DNA from: Streptococcus mitis | GTDB lineage: Bacteria; Bacillota; Bacilli; Lactobacillales; Streptococcaceae | Reading direction: 5' to 3' | Length of the DNA: 64,000 nucleotides | Assembly (NCBI RefSeq): GCF_002096845.1 | Contig: NZ_NCVK01000034.1 | Location: 1-64,000 of the forward strand | In this document: one piece after another, positions 37,097 through 45,939 of the stretch | Layout of the letters: every line of letters begins with the position of its first letter | Position numbering within the stretch: position 1 is the first letter of the stretch | Notes under the pieces: generated by a model | What the model saw: the letters and a program-made list of their open reading frames with translations, nothing else | The model's database searches: none | What the model was told of the DNA's origin: nothing | Made by a program: the position numbers and the translations under genes

Positions 37097-37891
37097 TTAT
37101 CCATGTACACGTTTCATATAGTCTTGATAACTTTCGGTATCCATTAGTTTTTTAGCGTTCTTGACGCGGTCTGCTGTTGGGGGTTTAACCCCTTCGAGCG
37201 AATAAGGGATTCCCAATTCACGCCACTTGAACTCACCCATGGTGTGATAAGGCAGAATTTCAAACTTATCAACATTTTTGAGGGTCTTGACGAACTTACC
37301 AAGTTCAATCAAGTCATCGTCTCTATCTGTCAATCCTGGAACTAGCACGTGGCGAATCCAGACAGGTTTTCCAATATCTGATAGATACTGGGCACAAGCC
37401 AAGATATTTTTATTGGTTTGGCTGGTAACAATCTTGTGCTGTTCTTCGTTGATTTCCTTGATATCCAAGAGAACCAAGTCAGTAACAGCCATGAGTTTGT
37501 CAAACTTCTCAAGGTAACGTGGTTTATTACGGAAAGGCAGGGCACAGGTATCCAAGGTACAGTGGATTCCGTATTCTTTGGCCTTGGTGAAGAAGGCAAT
37601 CAGGAAATCAATCTGCAATAGAGCTTCTCCTCCACTGACTGTAATACCACCCTTATTCCCCCAGAAACCACGGTAGCGCAAGGCCTCTGACAAAACATCA
37701 TCTACCGTCCGTTCACGTGATTTGTTGGACTCCATCGCCCAAGTATCTGGGTTGTGGCAATACTGGCAACGCATGTGACAGCCCTGCAAAAAGACAATAA
37801 AGCGAATACCAGGCCCATCTACTGACCCAAAGCTTTCTGTCGAATGCACCATTCCTGTCACTTGTCCATAATCAATTGTTTCTTCAGACAT
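37097..37891 (-). CDS. pflA: Pyruvate formate-lyase activating enzyme
   Basis: 264 aa radical-SAM enzyme. The CX3CX2C cluster is C38, C42, C45 (QGCHMRCQYCHNPD). It generates the glycyl radical on pyruvate formate-lyase, supporting mixed-acid fermentation. The Gly-rich GGITVSGGEALLQ segment is the SAM-binding loop. AAGGAAGG precedes the ATG. A cre-like operator overlaps its promoter. The pfl structural gene is not in the window. Confidence 0.95.
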   Translation of the reverse strand: MSEETIDYGQVTGMVHSTESFGSVDGPGIRFIVFLQGCHMRCQYCHNPDTWAMESNKSRERTVDDVLSEALRYRGFWGNKGGITVSGGEALLQIDFLIAFFTKAKEYGIHCTLDTCALPFRNKPRYLEKFDKLMAVTDLVLLDIKEINEEQHKIVTSQTNKNILACAQYLSDIGKPVWIRHVLVPGLTDRDDDLIELGKFVKTLKNVDKFEILPYHTMGEFKWRELGIPYSLEGVKPPTADRVKNAKKLMDTESYQDYMKRVHG

Positions 37892-37904
37892 ATCGTTACC
37901 TTCC

Positions 37905-37931
37905 TTGAAAACGTTTTATAGTTTTATTATA
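37905..37931 (-). promoter_or_regulatory. pflA promoter with a cre-like CcpA site
   Basis: TGA-TATAAT (37931-37926) on the minus strand. Just downstream lies TTGAAAACGTTTTATA (37905-37920, plus strand), close to the catabolite-responsive consensus WTGNAANCGNWNNCW with mismatches only near one end. A site over the transcription start fits repression by CcpA, whose gene is at 61-62 kb. Confidence 0.65.
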
Positions 37932-38016
37932 TCACGACTTGAAGGAAAAACAAGATTTTTGCCTATTTTTTAGAAAGCAATCTGTTTTTCAATTTCATTT
38001 TCAATTAATTCTCAGA

Positions 38017-39267
38017 TTATTCTTCAAAATTAAAACCATACAAGGTTGCAAAGTAGTCCTCAGGGCGCTCTGCACGGCGGATTTGACGGGCTTTGCCTTC
38101 TTCGGTATAGAGGATTTCCGCAGAACGAAGTTTGGCATTGTACTGGTAGCCCATTGAAAAACCGTGTGCACCTGTATCATGAATTATCAGCAAATCACCG
38201 ATTTCTGTATGAGGCAGTTCGCGATTCACTGCAAATTTATCATTGTTTTCACAGAGTGAACCGACCACATCTACCACTTCAGCTGGTCCATCTGGATGGG
38301 TCATGTTAGTAATATGGTGGTAGGCTCCATACATAGCTGGACGCATGAGGTTGACTGCTGATGCATCCACACCTAGATAGGTACGGTAAGTTTTCTTCTT
38401 ATGAGTGACTCTTGTGACCAAAGCACCGTGAGGGGCTAGCATAAAGCGACCCAATTCGGTAAAAATCTTGACCTGACCAAGACCTGCTGGCGTAAGAACT
38501 TCTTCATAAACCTTACGAACTCCCTCACCAATCAAGGCGATATCGTTCGGCTCCTGGTCTGGACGATAATTGACACCAATACCGCCAGAAAGATTGATAA
38601 AGTCTAGCGAAATGCCCAACTTTTCCTTGATTTCAACAGCCAATTCAAAAAGCTGACGAGCCAACTCTGGATAATAGAGATGGGTGACGGTATTGGATGC
38701 TAGGAAGGAGTGAATTCCAAAGGTCTTGGCTCCTTTTTCCTTCAAGCTGGCAAAAGCTTCAAAGAGCTGGTCCTTAGTCATGCCAAACTTGGCTTCTCCA
38801 GGATTGTCCATTATGTCTGTCCCTAGCTCAAAAACGCCTCCAGGATTGTAACGACAAGAGATGATTTCTGGAATTCCTGCTGCTCGCTCCAGATGTTCAA
38901 TATCTTCAAAGGCATCCAAGTTAATGGTCGCCCCCAATTCACGCGCATAGGCATATTCCTTGTCTGGCGTGTTGTTTGAAGAGAACATAATCTCAGAACC
39001 AGGGAAATTCAGTTTATGGCTCATCAAAAGTTCCACATAACTAGAGCAGTCCACACCGCAACCTTCCTCTTGGAGAATTTTTAAAATAGCTGGTGTTGGA
39101 GTAGCCTTAACTGCAAAATATTCCTTAAAGCCCTTGTTCCACGAAAAGGCTTGGTTGACGGCTCTTGCCTTCTCACGAATCCCCTTCTCATCATACAAGT
39201 GAAAGGGAGTCGGGAACTCGGCAACAATCGCTTCTAAGTCTTCTTTATTGATAAATGGTGTTTTCAT
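38017..39267 (-). CDS. lysA: Diaminopimelate decarboxylase
   Basis: 416 aa fold-type III PLP enzyme that decarboxylates meso-diaminopimelate to lysine. The PLP Lys is K54 (YFAVKATPTP); the GGIGVNY phosphate loop, the ELGRFML segment and HGFSMGYQYNAKLRSAE match LysA. Carboxynorspermidine decarboxylases share the fold, but length and motifs fit LysA. Lysine is the cross-link residue of streptococcal peptidoglycan. GGAAGCTT precedes the ATG. Confidence 0.85.
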   Translation of the reverse strand: MKTPFINKEDLEAIVAEFPTPFHLYDEKGIREKARAVNQAFSWNKGFKEYFAVKATPTPAILKILQEEGCGVDCSSYVELLMSHKLNFPGSEIMFSSNNTPDKEYAYARELGATINLDAFEDIEHLERAAGIPEIISCRYNPGGVFELGTDIMDNPGEAKFGMTKDQLFEAFASLKEKGAKTFGIHSFLASNTVTHLYYPELARQLFELAVEIKEKLGISLDFINLSGGIGVNYRPDQEPNDIALIGEGVRKVYEEVLTPAGLGQVKIFTELGRFMLAPHGALVTRVTHKKKTYRTYLGVDASAVNLMRPAMYGAYHHITNMTHPDGPAEVVDVVGSLCENNDKFAVNRELPHTEIGDLLIIHDTGAHGFSMGYQYNAKLRSAEILYTEEGKARQIRRAERPEDYFATLYGFNFEE

Positions 39268-39294
39268 AAGCTTCCTTCTATTCTATTTGCAAAG

Positions 39295-39322
39295 AAAGGC
39301 TGGGACAATCGTTCCAACCTTT
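39295..39322 (-). terminator. Terminator of purR
   Basis: AAAGGTTGG (39322-39314) with CCAGCCTTT (39303-39295), one G-U, then CTTTG on the minus strand. It lies between the purR stop and lysA start. Confidence 0.65.
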
Positions 39323-39333
39323 AGTTCTATCTC

Positions 39334-40161
39334 TTATTTATCTTCGTCAAAGATATTGCCAACCTCAACATCGATGGCTTGGTTCTTGACATCAATATTG
39401 GTTACCTTCAAGAGTGACTTGTAGTCAAACTGCTTTTCACGTTCTTCTTGGGCATTGTCTGCAAAAACCGCTACACCTGCCAATTCTGAATCAAACTCAC
39501 GCAAGAGGCTGATCATCCCGTTGACAGTTCCGCCACCTTTCAAGAAGTCATCCACAATCAAGACACGGCTGCCTGCCTTGAGACTACGTTTTGAAAGGAA
39601 CATTTTCTCAATGCGGTCACCACTTGAACCTGATACATAGTTGACGCTGACAGTTGAACCTTCGGTAATTTTCAGGTCACGGCGCACAATAACAAAGGGA
39701 ACATTGAGGACATTGGCAACTGCATTTGCAAGTGGAACACCCTTAGTCGCTACTGTCATAACCGCATCAATTTTTTGGTCCATAAAGCTCTTGGCAATAA
39801 TACGACCAATATTTTTCAAGATAGCTGGTGTGCTAAGCAAATCAGACAGGTAGATATAACCACCTGGCAAGATACGATCGCTTTCTGACAACTTGGCACG
39901 CAAGTCCTCAACCATTTCCTTGGCATCGTGACTTGAGATTGATGGTGTGAAGATGACACCCCCACCAGCCCCAGTCACTGTCTGAATATGGCCGATTTCA
40001 ATTTCTTCAAAGGCGCGTTTGATAATCACGATATCTTCTGAGATGGATGATTTAGCAGATTCATACTTTTCAGCAAAAGTATTGAGACTAGTTAGTTTAT
40101 AAGGATTATTAATCAAATAGTTGGAAATGACAACCATCCGATCACTTCTTCTTAATTTCAT
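39334..40161 (-). CDS. purR: Purine operon regulator PurR
   Basis: 275 aa from ATG 40161 (MKLRRSDRMVVISNYLINNP). An N-terminal winged helix (about 1-70) is joined to a phosphoribosyltransferase-like domain with the PRPP loop VLIVDDFLKGGGTVNGM. In lactococci and streptococci it activates purine genes in response to PRPP, unlike the Bacillus repressor. An upstream ATG at 40179 has no binding site. Confidence 0.92.
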   Translation of the reverse strand: MKLRRSDRMVVISNYLINNPYKLTSLNTFAEKYESAKSSISEDIVIIKRAFEEIEIGHIQTVTGAGGGVIFTPSISSHDAKEMVEDLRAKLSESDRILPGGYIYLSDLLSTPAILKNIGRIIAKSFMDQKIDAVMTVATKGVPLANAVANVLNVPFVIVRRDLKITEGSTVSVNYVSGSSGDRIEKMFLSKRSLKAGSRVLIVDDFLKGGGTVNGMISLLREFDSELAGVAVFADNAQEEREKQFDYKSLLKVTNIDVKNQAIDVEVGNIFDEDK

Positions 40162-40199
40162 TTCTATTTCCCATTTCATTTTATTTTGATATTTTATCT

Positions 40200-40205
40200 A
40201 TTATA
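40200..40205 (-). promoter_or_regulatory. Extended -10 promoter of purR
   Basis: TGG-TATAAT on the minus strand, 39 nt before the chosen ATG. A PurBox-like AAAAACGAACATT (40220-40232, plus strand) lies upstream of it but overlaps the cbf1 terminator. Confidence 0.6.
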
Positions 40206-40225
40206 CCATATTCACATAAAAAAAC

Positions 40226-40251
40226 GAACATTCTTATCCTAAAAAATGCTC
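40226..40251 (-). terminator. Terminator of the ksgA-cbf1 operon
   Basis: GAGCATT (40251-40245) pairs with AATGTTC (40232-40226), one G-U, then GTTTTTTT on the minus strand; 16 nt past the cbf1 stop. Confidence 0.65.
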
Positions 40252-40266
40252 ATTTTTCTTAAATTG

Positions 40267-41208
40267 TTAATCTAAATCTGGTTTATAGAAGGAACGATTG
40301 TCCATAGCGAAGATTTTATTGGTCATCTCTCCCTTATCAACCAAAGCCAAAGCTGTTGACATCATCATCATGCTAGCATCCAGATTATCAATCATATGGA
40401 TAATCTCTGCCTCCATGATACGTGGACGGACTGGACTTCCATACTCAAGTAAGCCGTGATGACTGAGGATGACGTGACGGAGCAAAACGACTTCTTCCTT
40501 GGTGTCATCGATGCTGAGTTCCATAACTGTCTTAGTAATTTCACTATCAATCAGAGCGATATGTCCAAGGAGATTACCTCGCACTGTATACTCCGTCTGG
40601 TCTGGTCCCGTCAACTCGATGACCTTAGCCAAGTCATGCAGCATAATCCCCGCATAGAGCAGGCTCTGATTGAGCTGAGGATAGACTTCGCTAATAGCAT
40701 CTGCCAAACGCACCATGGTCGCCGTATGATAAGCCAAGCCTGTTTCAAAGGCATGGTGATTAGTCTTGGCAGCTGGATAGGAGTAAAATTCCTTATCATA
40801 CTTGGTGTAGAGCTTTCGGACAATCCGTTGCCAGACAGGATTTTCAATTTTGAAAATCATTTGCGACATATAGTCACGGATTTCCTTGACATCAACTGGT
40901 GACTTGACCTTGAAATCAGCTGGATCATTGGGTTCACCAGGTTGAGGCAGGCGGAGAGTAATTTGATTGACTTGAGGAGTGTTGTTATAAACTTCTCGGC
41001 GTCCTTTCATGTGGACAACCTTACCTGCGGTAAAGGCCTCAATGTTATGAGGTTGGGCATCCCAGAGCTTCCCATCAATCTCGCCACTATCATCTTGGAA
41101 GGTAAAGGCTAGGTAGTTTTTCCCAGCTCGAGTTTGCCTCAGGTCAGCTGACTTGATTAGGTAAAAGCCTTCAAACAGCTCATCTTTTTTCATGTGACTA
41201 ATCTTCAT
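40267..41208 (-). CDS. cbf1: 3'-5' exoribonuclease Cbf1/YhaM
   Basis: 313 aa. An OB-fold (about 15-90) is followed by an HD hydrolase domain with H191-D192 (GIMLHDLAKV) and an upstream His pair (NHHAFETGLAYH). YhaM enzymes nibble RNA 3' ends; in pneumococcus Cbf1 trims small RNAs. ATG 41208 follows GAGGAAGAAT and overlaps rmuC by 11 nt. Last gene of its operon. Confidence 0.92.
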   Translation of the reverse strand: MKISHMKKDELFEGFYLIKSADLRQTRAGKNYLAFTFQDDSGEIDGKLWDAQPHNIEAFTAGKVVHMKGRREVYNNTPQVNQITLRLPQPGEPNDPADFKVKSPVDVKEIRDYMSQMIFKIENPVWQRIVRKLYTKYDKEFYSYPAAKTNHHAFETGLAYHTATMVRLADAISEVYPQLNQSLLYAGIMLHDLAKVIELTGPDQTEYTVRGNLLGHIALIDSEITKTVMELSIDDTKEEVVLLRHVILSHHGLLEYGSPVRPRIMEAEIIHMIDNLDASMMMMSTALALVDKGEMTNKIFAMDNRSFYKPDLD

Positions 41209-42454
41209 ATTCTTCCTCATTTTCTTGGAAATGGAGTAGATCAAGCGCAGGCTCACCTTCTGACAACTCAATGTGACGGAGCGTCCGCTCGATAGCTGTA
41301 GTGCGACGGTTTAATAGTTCATCAATATTGCCAGAGGCATGTTGGAGGTGTTTTTGTGCCTTGATCAGAATCCCACCAAACTTGCCAAACTCGGTCTTAA
41401 CGCTAGCAAGGGTCTTGCTGATATGGTCAGCACTCTTTTGGATATTAAGGGTTTTGAAGCCAACTGATAGGGAATTGAGGAGGGCTGATAGGGTACTTGG
41501 ACCTGCGACAATAATCTGCTCCTCCCGTCTCAAATCATCAAAGAAGACAGGATTGCGGACGATTTCTGAGTAGAGCCCTTCTGTCGGAACAAACAAAACT
41601 CCAAAATTGGTAGTCCGAGGCGGTGCTATGTACTTGCCCTTGATATCCTTGGCAAAGCGCTTGACGCTTGCTAAAAGCGATTTACGACAGCGTTCGATCT
41701 CGTCCTTGTTACCCGCATCATAGGCTTCTTCTAAGCGGTAATAATCTGCCAGTGGAAACTTAGAGTCAATTGGTAGGTAGACGTATTCCTGGTCGCCTTG
41801 TCCGGGCAACTTGATGGCATACTCCACTCGTTCACTAGAGTTTTCAACCGTTGCGTATTCTCGTTCATACTGGGCAGGGGTCATGATATCCTCAATAATT
41901 TGCCCCAGTTGCAATTCACCCAGAATTCCTCGTGTTTTAGTTCCAGAGAGAACCTTGTTGAGGGCGCCAACATCACGGGCAACTGTCTGCATTTCTCCAA
42001 GGCCACGATTGACAGACTCCAGTTGTTTGGAAACTGTCTCAAAGGAAGCCTGCAAGCGTGTCTGCAAGGTCTTTTCTAACTTTTCCTCGACCGTTTGGCG
42101 CATTTGTTCTAGACGTTGCTCATTTGATTCCTGCAAGGCTTGGAGACGTTGGTCGGTCTTATCTCTGGTTTGGAGGAGATTATCTGTCATTTCTTGACGG
42201 ACCTGAGTCAGACCTTGGTGCAATTCCATTCGAACTTCTTGCAAACGGTCGCTGACAGCCACTTCCAAATCTTTTTGATCTAACTGACTGGCTTGCCTGG
42301 CTTGTTCAAAACGGTAATCCAACTGGTCTGACAAGTGATCTGCCTGATCCTCCAAGCTCTTGGTCAGATGTTTTTCCTGCTTAGTCTGCCTTTGCCAAAT
42401 CAGAAAGAGGCCAGCCAGATTGGCAATCAATAATAGAACAAGTAAACTTTCCAT
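41198..42454 (-). CDS. rmuC: RmuC family DNA recombination protein
   Basis: 418 aa from ATG 42454 (AGGAGGTAGG). An N-terminal membrane helix (about 3-21), a long coiled coil (25-175, rich in Gln/Glu/Leu) and the RmuC nuclease-like domain (IDSKFPLADYYRL... LAPTEGLYSEI-type text). RmuC limits recombination between inverted repeats in E. coli. It starts one base after the thiN stop. Confidence 0.9.
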   Translation of the reverse strand: MESLLVLLLIANLAGLFLIWQRQTKQEKHLTKSLEDQADHLSDQLDYRFEQARQASQLDQKDLEVAVSDRLQEVRMELHQGLTQVRQEMTDNLLQTRDKTDQRLQALQESNEQRLEQMRQTVEEKLEKTLQTRLQASFETVSKQLESVNRGLGEMQTVARDVGALNKVLSGTKTRGILGELQLGQIIEDIMTPAQYEREYATVENSSERVEYAIKLPGQGDQEYVYLPIDSKFPLADYYRLEEAYDAGNKDEIERCRKSLLASVKRFAKDIKGKYIAPPRTTNFGVLFVPTEGLYSEIVRNPVFFDDLRREEQIIVAGPSTLSALLNSLSVGFKTLNIQKSADHISKTLASVKTEFGKFGGILIKAQKHLQHASGNIDELLNRRTTAIERTLRHIELSEGEPALDLLHFQENEEEYED

Positions 42455-42455
42455 C

Positions 42456-43118
42456 CTACCTCCTGTCCTTGCTATGCAGCACGACCACATAACCATCCGG
42501 GCAAGTCACCGACACTTCCCTATCTATATATTCGTTAGAAGCGTACACTTTTTTAAAGAAAAAATTTTCCTCTGTCAACTCATACTTGGCTCCGAGAATG
42601 GTCAGCTGGCTATCCCGAACTGGCATAAAGGCAAGATAGTCGTAGTCTGAACGAGGTTCTAGCTGACTGGTCCCTTCTGGACAATAGGCAATCAAATTTT
42701 GCCCATCTTCAATCGCTATCTGGCGCATATAGGGTGCTAATTTGGGATTGCTAGGTAAAAAGACATTGGCCAGCATATGGTCAATACGTCCACCCAAAGC
42801 GCCGAAAATAGTGACCTGAGCCTGAGGATTGTTCTTAAAGATAGTCAAGAGAGCCAATTCCAAATCAGTATCATCCTTTTCTGGTCGGGCTTGGACAAAA
42901 TGCTGGGCACTTTTTTGAATCACCTGCCACTCTTCTTCCGTCACAGAATCAAAATCTCCGACTGCTAGAGCAAGAGGCAGATCTTCTTCCAAGACCCAGA
43001 GCGAGCCTCGATCCACACCGACAAAAGCATCAAAATCTGTCCGATAATGGCCGCGGTCTCCGCCTGCAAAAACGGCAACCTTAGTCCAGTTGTTTTCTGA
43101 GAGTTTGTACTCGCTCAT
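42456..43118 (-). CDS. thiN: Thiamine pyrophosphokinase
   Basis: 220 aa. It transfers pyrophosphate from ATP to thiamine. VAVFAGGDRG, GVDRGSLWVLEEDLPLALAVGDFDSV and the central DDTDLELAL are the TPK catalytic and metal-binding segments; GALGGRIDHMLANV follows. ATG 43118 with AGGGAGAAG; it overlaps rpe by 38 nt. Confidence 0.93.
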   Translation of the reverse strand: MSEYKLSENNWTKVAVFAGGDRGHYRTDFDAFVGVDRGSLWVLEEDLPLALAVGDFDSVTEEEWQVIQKSAQHFVQARPEKDDTDLELALLTIFKNNPQAQVTIFGALGGRIDHMLANVFLPSNPKLAPYMRQIAIEDGQNLIAYCPEGTSQLEPRSDYDYLAFMPVRDSQLTILGAKYELTEENFFFKKVYASNEYIDREVSVTCPDGYVVVLHSKDRR

Positions 43119-43737
43119 TGACTTCTCCCTTAAAGACATAGGAACCTGCTACAAAAACGGTCGCACCAGCTTCTTTAGCTTGAGCAATAGTTTGGTCATC
43201 AATCCCACCATCCACTTCGATTTCAAAGTTCAAACCTTTTTCATCACGAAGAGCAACCAACTCACGAACCTTATCCATGGTTTCAGGCAGAAAGGCTTGC
43301 CCACCAAAACCTGGGTTAACTGTCATGACTAAAACTTGGTCAACTAGATGAAGGACGTGCTTAATCGCCTCAACAGGCGTACCAGGATTGATAACAATAG
43401 ATGGCTTGACACCGAGTGAACGAATTTTTTGGAGGGCACCATGAATATGAGGCGTTGCTTCCACATGGATACTGATGATATCTGCTCCCGCACGCGCAAA
43501 GTCTTCCAGATGATGCTCTGGATTAGCTACCATCAAATGGCAGTCAAAGACCATCTTGCTATGAGGTCGAAGACTCTCGACCACACCCGCACCAAAACTG
43601 ATTTGCGGTACAAAATGACCATCCATGATATCGATATGGGCATACTCTGCCCCAGTTGCTTCTAGACGTTTGATTTCACGTTCAAAGTTGGCATAATCTG
43701 CTGCCAGAATTGACGGAGCAATCTTGTATTGAGACAT
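43081..43737 (-). CDS. rpe: Ribulose-phosphate 3-epimerase
   Basis: 218 aa TIM-barrel epimerase of the pentose phosphate pathway. The metal and catalytic residues lie in APSILAADY, HIDIMDGHFVPQISFG, FDCHLMVANPE, MTVNPGFGGQ and EVDGGIDD. ATG 43737 follows GGAGAAACCT; the longer upstream frame overlaps rsgA. Part of the ksgA operon. Confidence 0.95.
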   Translation of the reverse strand: MSQYKIAPSILAADYANFEREIKRLEATGAEYAHIDIMDGHFVPQISFGAGVVESLRPHSKMVFDCHLMVANPEHHLEDFARAGADIISIHVEATPHIHGALQKIRSLGVKPSIVINPGTPVEAIKHVLHLVDQVLVMTVNPGFGGQAFLPETMDKVRELVALRDEKGLNFEIEVDGGIDDQTIAQAKEAGATVFVAGSYVFKGEVNERVQTLRKQLD

Positions 43738-43747
43738 AGGTTTCTCC

Positions 43748-44626
43748 TTATTTTGGAATTTTTTTGCTGACTTTTTTGTAGGTTTCTCTACGATTTTCAA
43801 TTTCACTGAGGAATTGCAGGTAGTTGTCAAAACGGAAGGACGCAATGGTACCCTCTTCTACAGCAGGCTTAACTGCACAGAACGGCTCATGGGTATGGGT
43901 ACAAGTACGGAATTTGCAGTCTCGACTGACAGTAGCAATCTCTGGGAAGACCTGATTGAGGTCTTCCGCCCTTGATACTTCATAATCCAGTGATGAAAAT
44001 CCCGGTGTATCTGCGATTTTACCTCCATTGAGATTATAAAAACTAACTGCTCGAGTAGTGTGGCGCCCGCGACCCAGACTGTCTGAAATTTCTCCTGTTT
44101 CAAGATTGAGGTCTGGTGCGATTTTATTGAGAAGAGTTGATTTCCCAACACCTGTCTGCCCCATAAAGACTGTAATCTTACCTGTTAACAAAGGCAAAAG
44201 TTCCTCCTTACTGGTCACAAAATCATAACCAATAGCACCATAGGTTTGTTGGTAAAAATCCAGTTCTCCTCTATCTTCCAGCAAATCCATTTTAGAAATA
44301 TAAATGATAGGATGGATGTCCTTGTGTTCCAAAAGAACTAAGAACCGATCCAGCAAATTGCTGTTAAAATCAGGTTCCTTGACAGACATGATCACCACAG
44401 CTTGGTCAATATTGACAATGGGCGGACGGACCAGGCTGTTTTTCCGTTCGTGAATCTTGAGAATATAGCCTTCTGAATTTTCCTCCGCAGAAAAGTCGAC
44501 CAAATCCCCAACGTAGGGAGTATGCCCTTTTTTACGGAAATTCCCACGCGCGCGTGTTTGATAGACCTGGCCATCACTCTCTACATAGTAGAACCCAGCC
44601 AAGGCTTTAATGATTTGTCCCTGCAT
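43748..44626 (-). CDS. rsgA: Ribosome small-subunit GTPase RsgA
   Basis: 292 aa circularly permuted GTPase. OB-fold (1-65), then G4 (YISKMDL), G1 ([11 protein letters not shown]), G3 (DTPGFSS) and the Cys/His zinc knuckle ([17 protein letters not shown]). It assists late 30S maturation and is inhibited by (p)ppGpp in other Firmicutes. It starts one base after the ksgA stop. Confidence 0.95.
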   Translation of the reverse strand: MQGQIIKALAGFYYVESDGQVYQTRARGNFRKKGHTPYVGDLVDFSAEENSEGYILKIHERKNSLVRPPIVNIDQAVVIMSVKEPDFNSNLLDRFLVLLEHKDIHPIIYISKMDLLEDRGELDFYQQTYGAIGYDFVTSKEELLPLLTGKITVFMGQTGVGKSTLLNKIAPDLNLETGEISDSLGRGRHTTRAVSFYNLNGGKIADTPGFSSLDYEVSRAEDLNQVFPEIATVSRDCKFRTCTHTHEPFCAVKPAVEEGTIASFRFDNYLQFLSEIENRRETYKKVSKKIPK

Positions 44627-44627
44627 T

Positions 44628-45500
44628 TTAAAGTCCTTGCCCTTTAAGTGCGTCTGCTAGGCTAGCAAACTCTGCCAAGCTGAGAGCTTCCCCCCGTACA
44701 CTTGGTGACAAGCCTGCTTGGTCCAAAGCCTTGGTCAGCTTGTCCTTGACTTCCTCAGTCTTGCCAAAGTAACCTGTCAAATTATTCCACAAGGTCTTAC
44801 GACGATGGGTGAAACTAGCCTTGGAAACCTTAAAGAAGAAGCTCTCGTCTTCCACTGCTACAGCTGGTTCTGGACGGCGCACCATTTTCAAGATGGCCGA
44901 ATCCACATTTGGCGCTGGCACAAAGACCGTACGAGGCACGATAAAGGCAACCTTGGCAGTCATGTAATACTGCACCGCAATCGACAAGCTACCATAAGCC
45001 TTGGTATTCGGCTGGGCTGAAATGCGGTCCGCCACTTCTTTCTGCATCATGACCACAAACTCACTAAAAGGAATCCCACTCTCAATCAAGTGCATAAGAA
45101 TAGGCGTTGTGATGTAGTAAGGCAAATTAGCCACTACCTTGATTGGCAGGTCAGGATTTTTAAAATTCTGGATATGTTGCGCCAAGTCAACCTTAAGAAT
45201 GTCCTCGTTGACTACGGTCACATTGTCAAAATCACGCAAGGTATCTGCCAAAATCGGTACCAAACGATGGTCGATCTCAAAGGCCATAACTTCTGCTGCA
45301 CGCTCAGCCAGAAACTCCGTCAAGGCACCAATCCCTGGCCCGATTTCGATGACATTGACCTGATCATCAATCTCAGCCGTATCCACGATTTTTTGTAGGA
45401 TATTGGTATCCGTCAAGAAGTTTTGCCCGAAAGACTTTTTAAAGGTAAAACCGTGACGCTCCAGCACTGCCTTGGTCACGCTATAATCTGCAATTCTCAT
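44628..45500 (-). CDS. ksgA: 16S rRNA adenine dimethyltransferase KsgA (RsmA)
   Basis: 290 aa. It dimethylates the two adenines at the 3' end of 16S r[24 protein letters not shown] and [11 protein letters not shown] are the SAM and catalytic motifs. First gene of ksgA-rsgA-rpe-thiN-rmuC-cbf1: all junctions are overlaps or gaps of ten bases or fewer. Loss of KsgA gives kasugamycin resistance in other bacteria. Confidence 0.95.
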   Translation of the reverse strand: MRIADYSVTKAVLERHGFTFKKSFGQNFLTDTNILQKIVDTAEIDDQVNVIEIGPGIGALTEFLAERAAEVMAFEIDHRLVPILADTLRDFDNVTVVNEDILKVDLAQHIQNFKNPDLPIKVVANLPYYITTPILMHLIESGIPFSEFVVMMQKEVADRISAQPNTKAYGSLSIAVQYYMTAKVAFIVPRTVFVPAPNVDSAILKMVRRPEPAVAVEDESFFFKVSKASFTHRRKTLWNNLTGYFGKTEEVKDKLTKALDQAGLSPSVRGEALSLAEFASLADALKGQGL

Positions 45501-45530
45501 CTATTCTCTTTTCTATTATCTGTTACTACT

Positions 45531-45536
45531 ATTGTA
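45531..45536 (-). promoter_or_regulatory. Extended -10 promoter of the ksgA operon
   Basis: TGT-TACAAT on the minus strand, about 30 nt before the ATG. A CCCC...GGGG inverted repeat (45544-45561) lies just upstream. Confidence 0.55.
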
Positions 45537-45576
45537 ACACATTCCCCTTGTATTTTGGGGGTGAAAATCATACCAA

Positions 45577-45610
45577 AAGACTATCTTTCCTCATGAAGAA
45601 AGATAGTCTT
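45577..45610 (-). terminator. Terminator of the bacteriocin locus
   Basis: AAGACTATCTTTC (13 pairs, perfect) against GAAAGATAGTCTT, loop of eight, then TTGG on the minus strand. It isolates the bacteriocin cluster from ksgA. Confidence 0.8.
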
Positions 45611-45630
45611 GGAAATCTTTAGAAGTGGCC

Positions 45631-45939
45631 TTAGCGGTTCTCTCGAAACATCCGTTCGAAAAAATCAGCTTCTTGATAACTTCGATTTTCGGGTAGGGTC
45701 AAATCTACATCCTCCTCTACATCATCCACTGTCAGTTCAACCGTTTGAGGTAAATTTTTCAAACGATAATGCTTTTGCCTTTGACCTTCAATACTAGCAA
45801 AATCAAGCAAATAGCCATTTACTCGGATTTGAACCAAAAGGAGATGATTGGTCATATTTTCCATGATGAGGATATCTTCTAAACCACCTCTGGCACTAGG
45901 ATAATCAGATACCCTGCGAATACGGATTTTTTCACACAT
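45631..45939 (-). CDS. Hypothetical protein of the lactococcin-972-type locus
   Basis: 102 aa from ATG 45939 (GGGAG 7 nt upstream), overlapping the ATPase stop by 8 nt. Soluble, acidic, beta-rich (LLLVQIRVNGYLLDFAS..., TVELTVDDVEEDVDLTL). No signal peptide or membrane helix. I do not recognise the family. Coupling to the exporter ATPase suggests a role in immunity or export. Confidence 0.7.
   Translation of the reverse strand: MCEKIRIRRVSDYPSARGGLEDILIMENMTNHLLLVQIRVNGYLLDFASIEGQRQKHYRLKNLPQTVELTVDDVEEDVDLTLPENRSYQEADFFERMFRENR

Noticed and set aside
40456-40902. 148-codon plus-strand frame inside cbf1
   Set aside because: Antisense to conserved HD-domain coding sequence; no start signals or family resemblance.
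41811-42197. 128-codon plus-strand frame inside rmuC
   Set aside because: Antisense to the coiled-coil repeat-rich part of a clear gene, no binding site, no recognisable domain; a shadow of codon bias.
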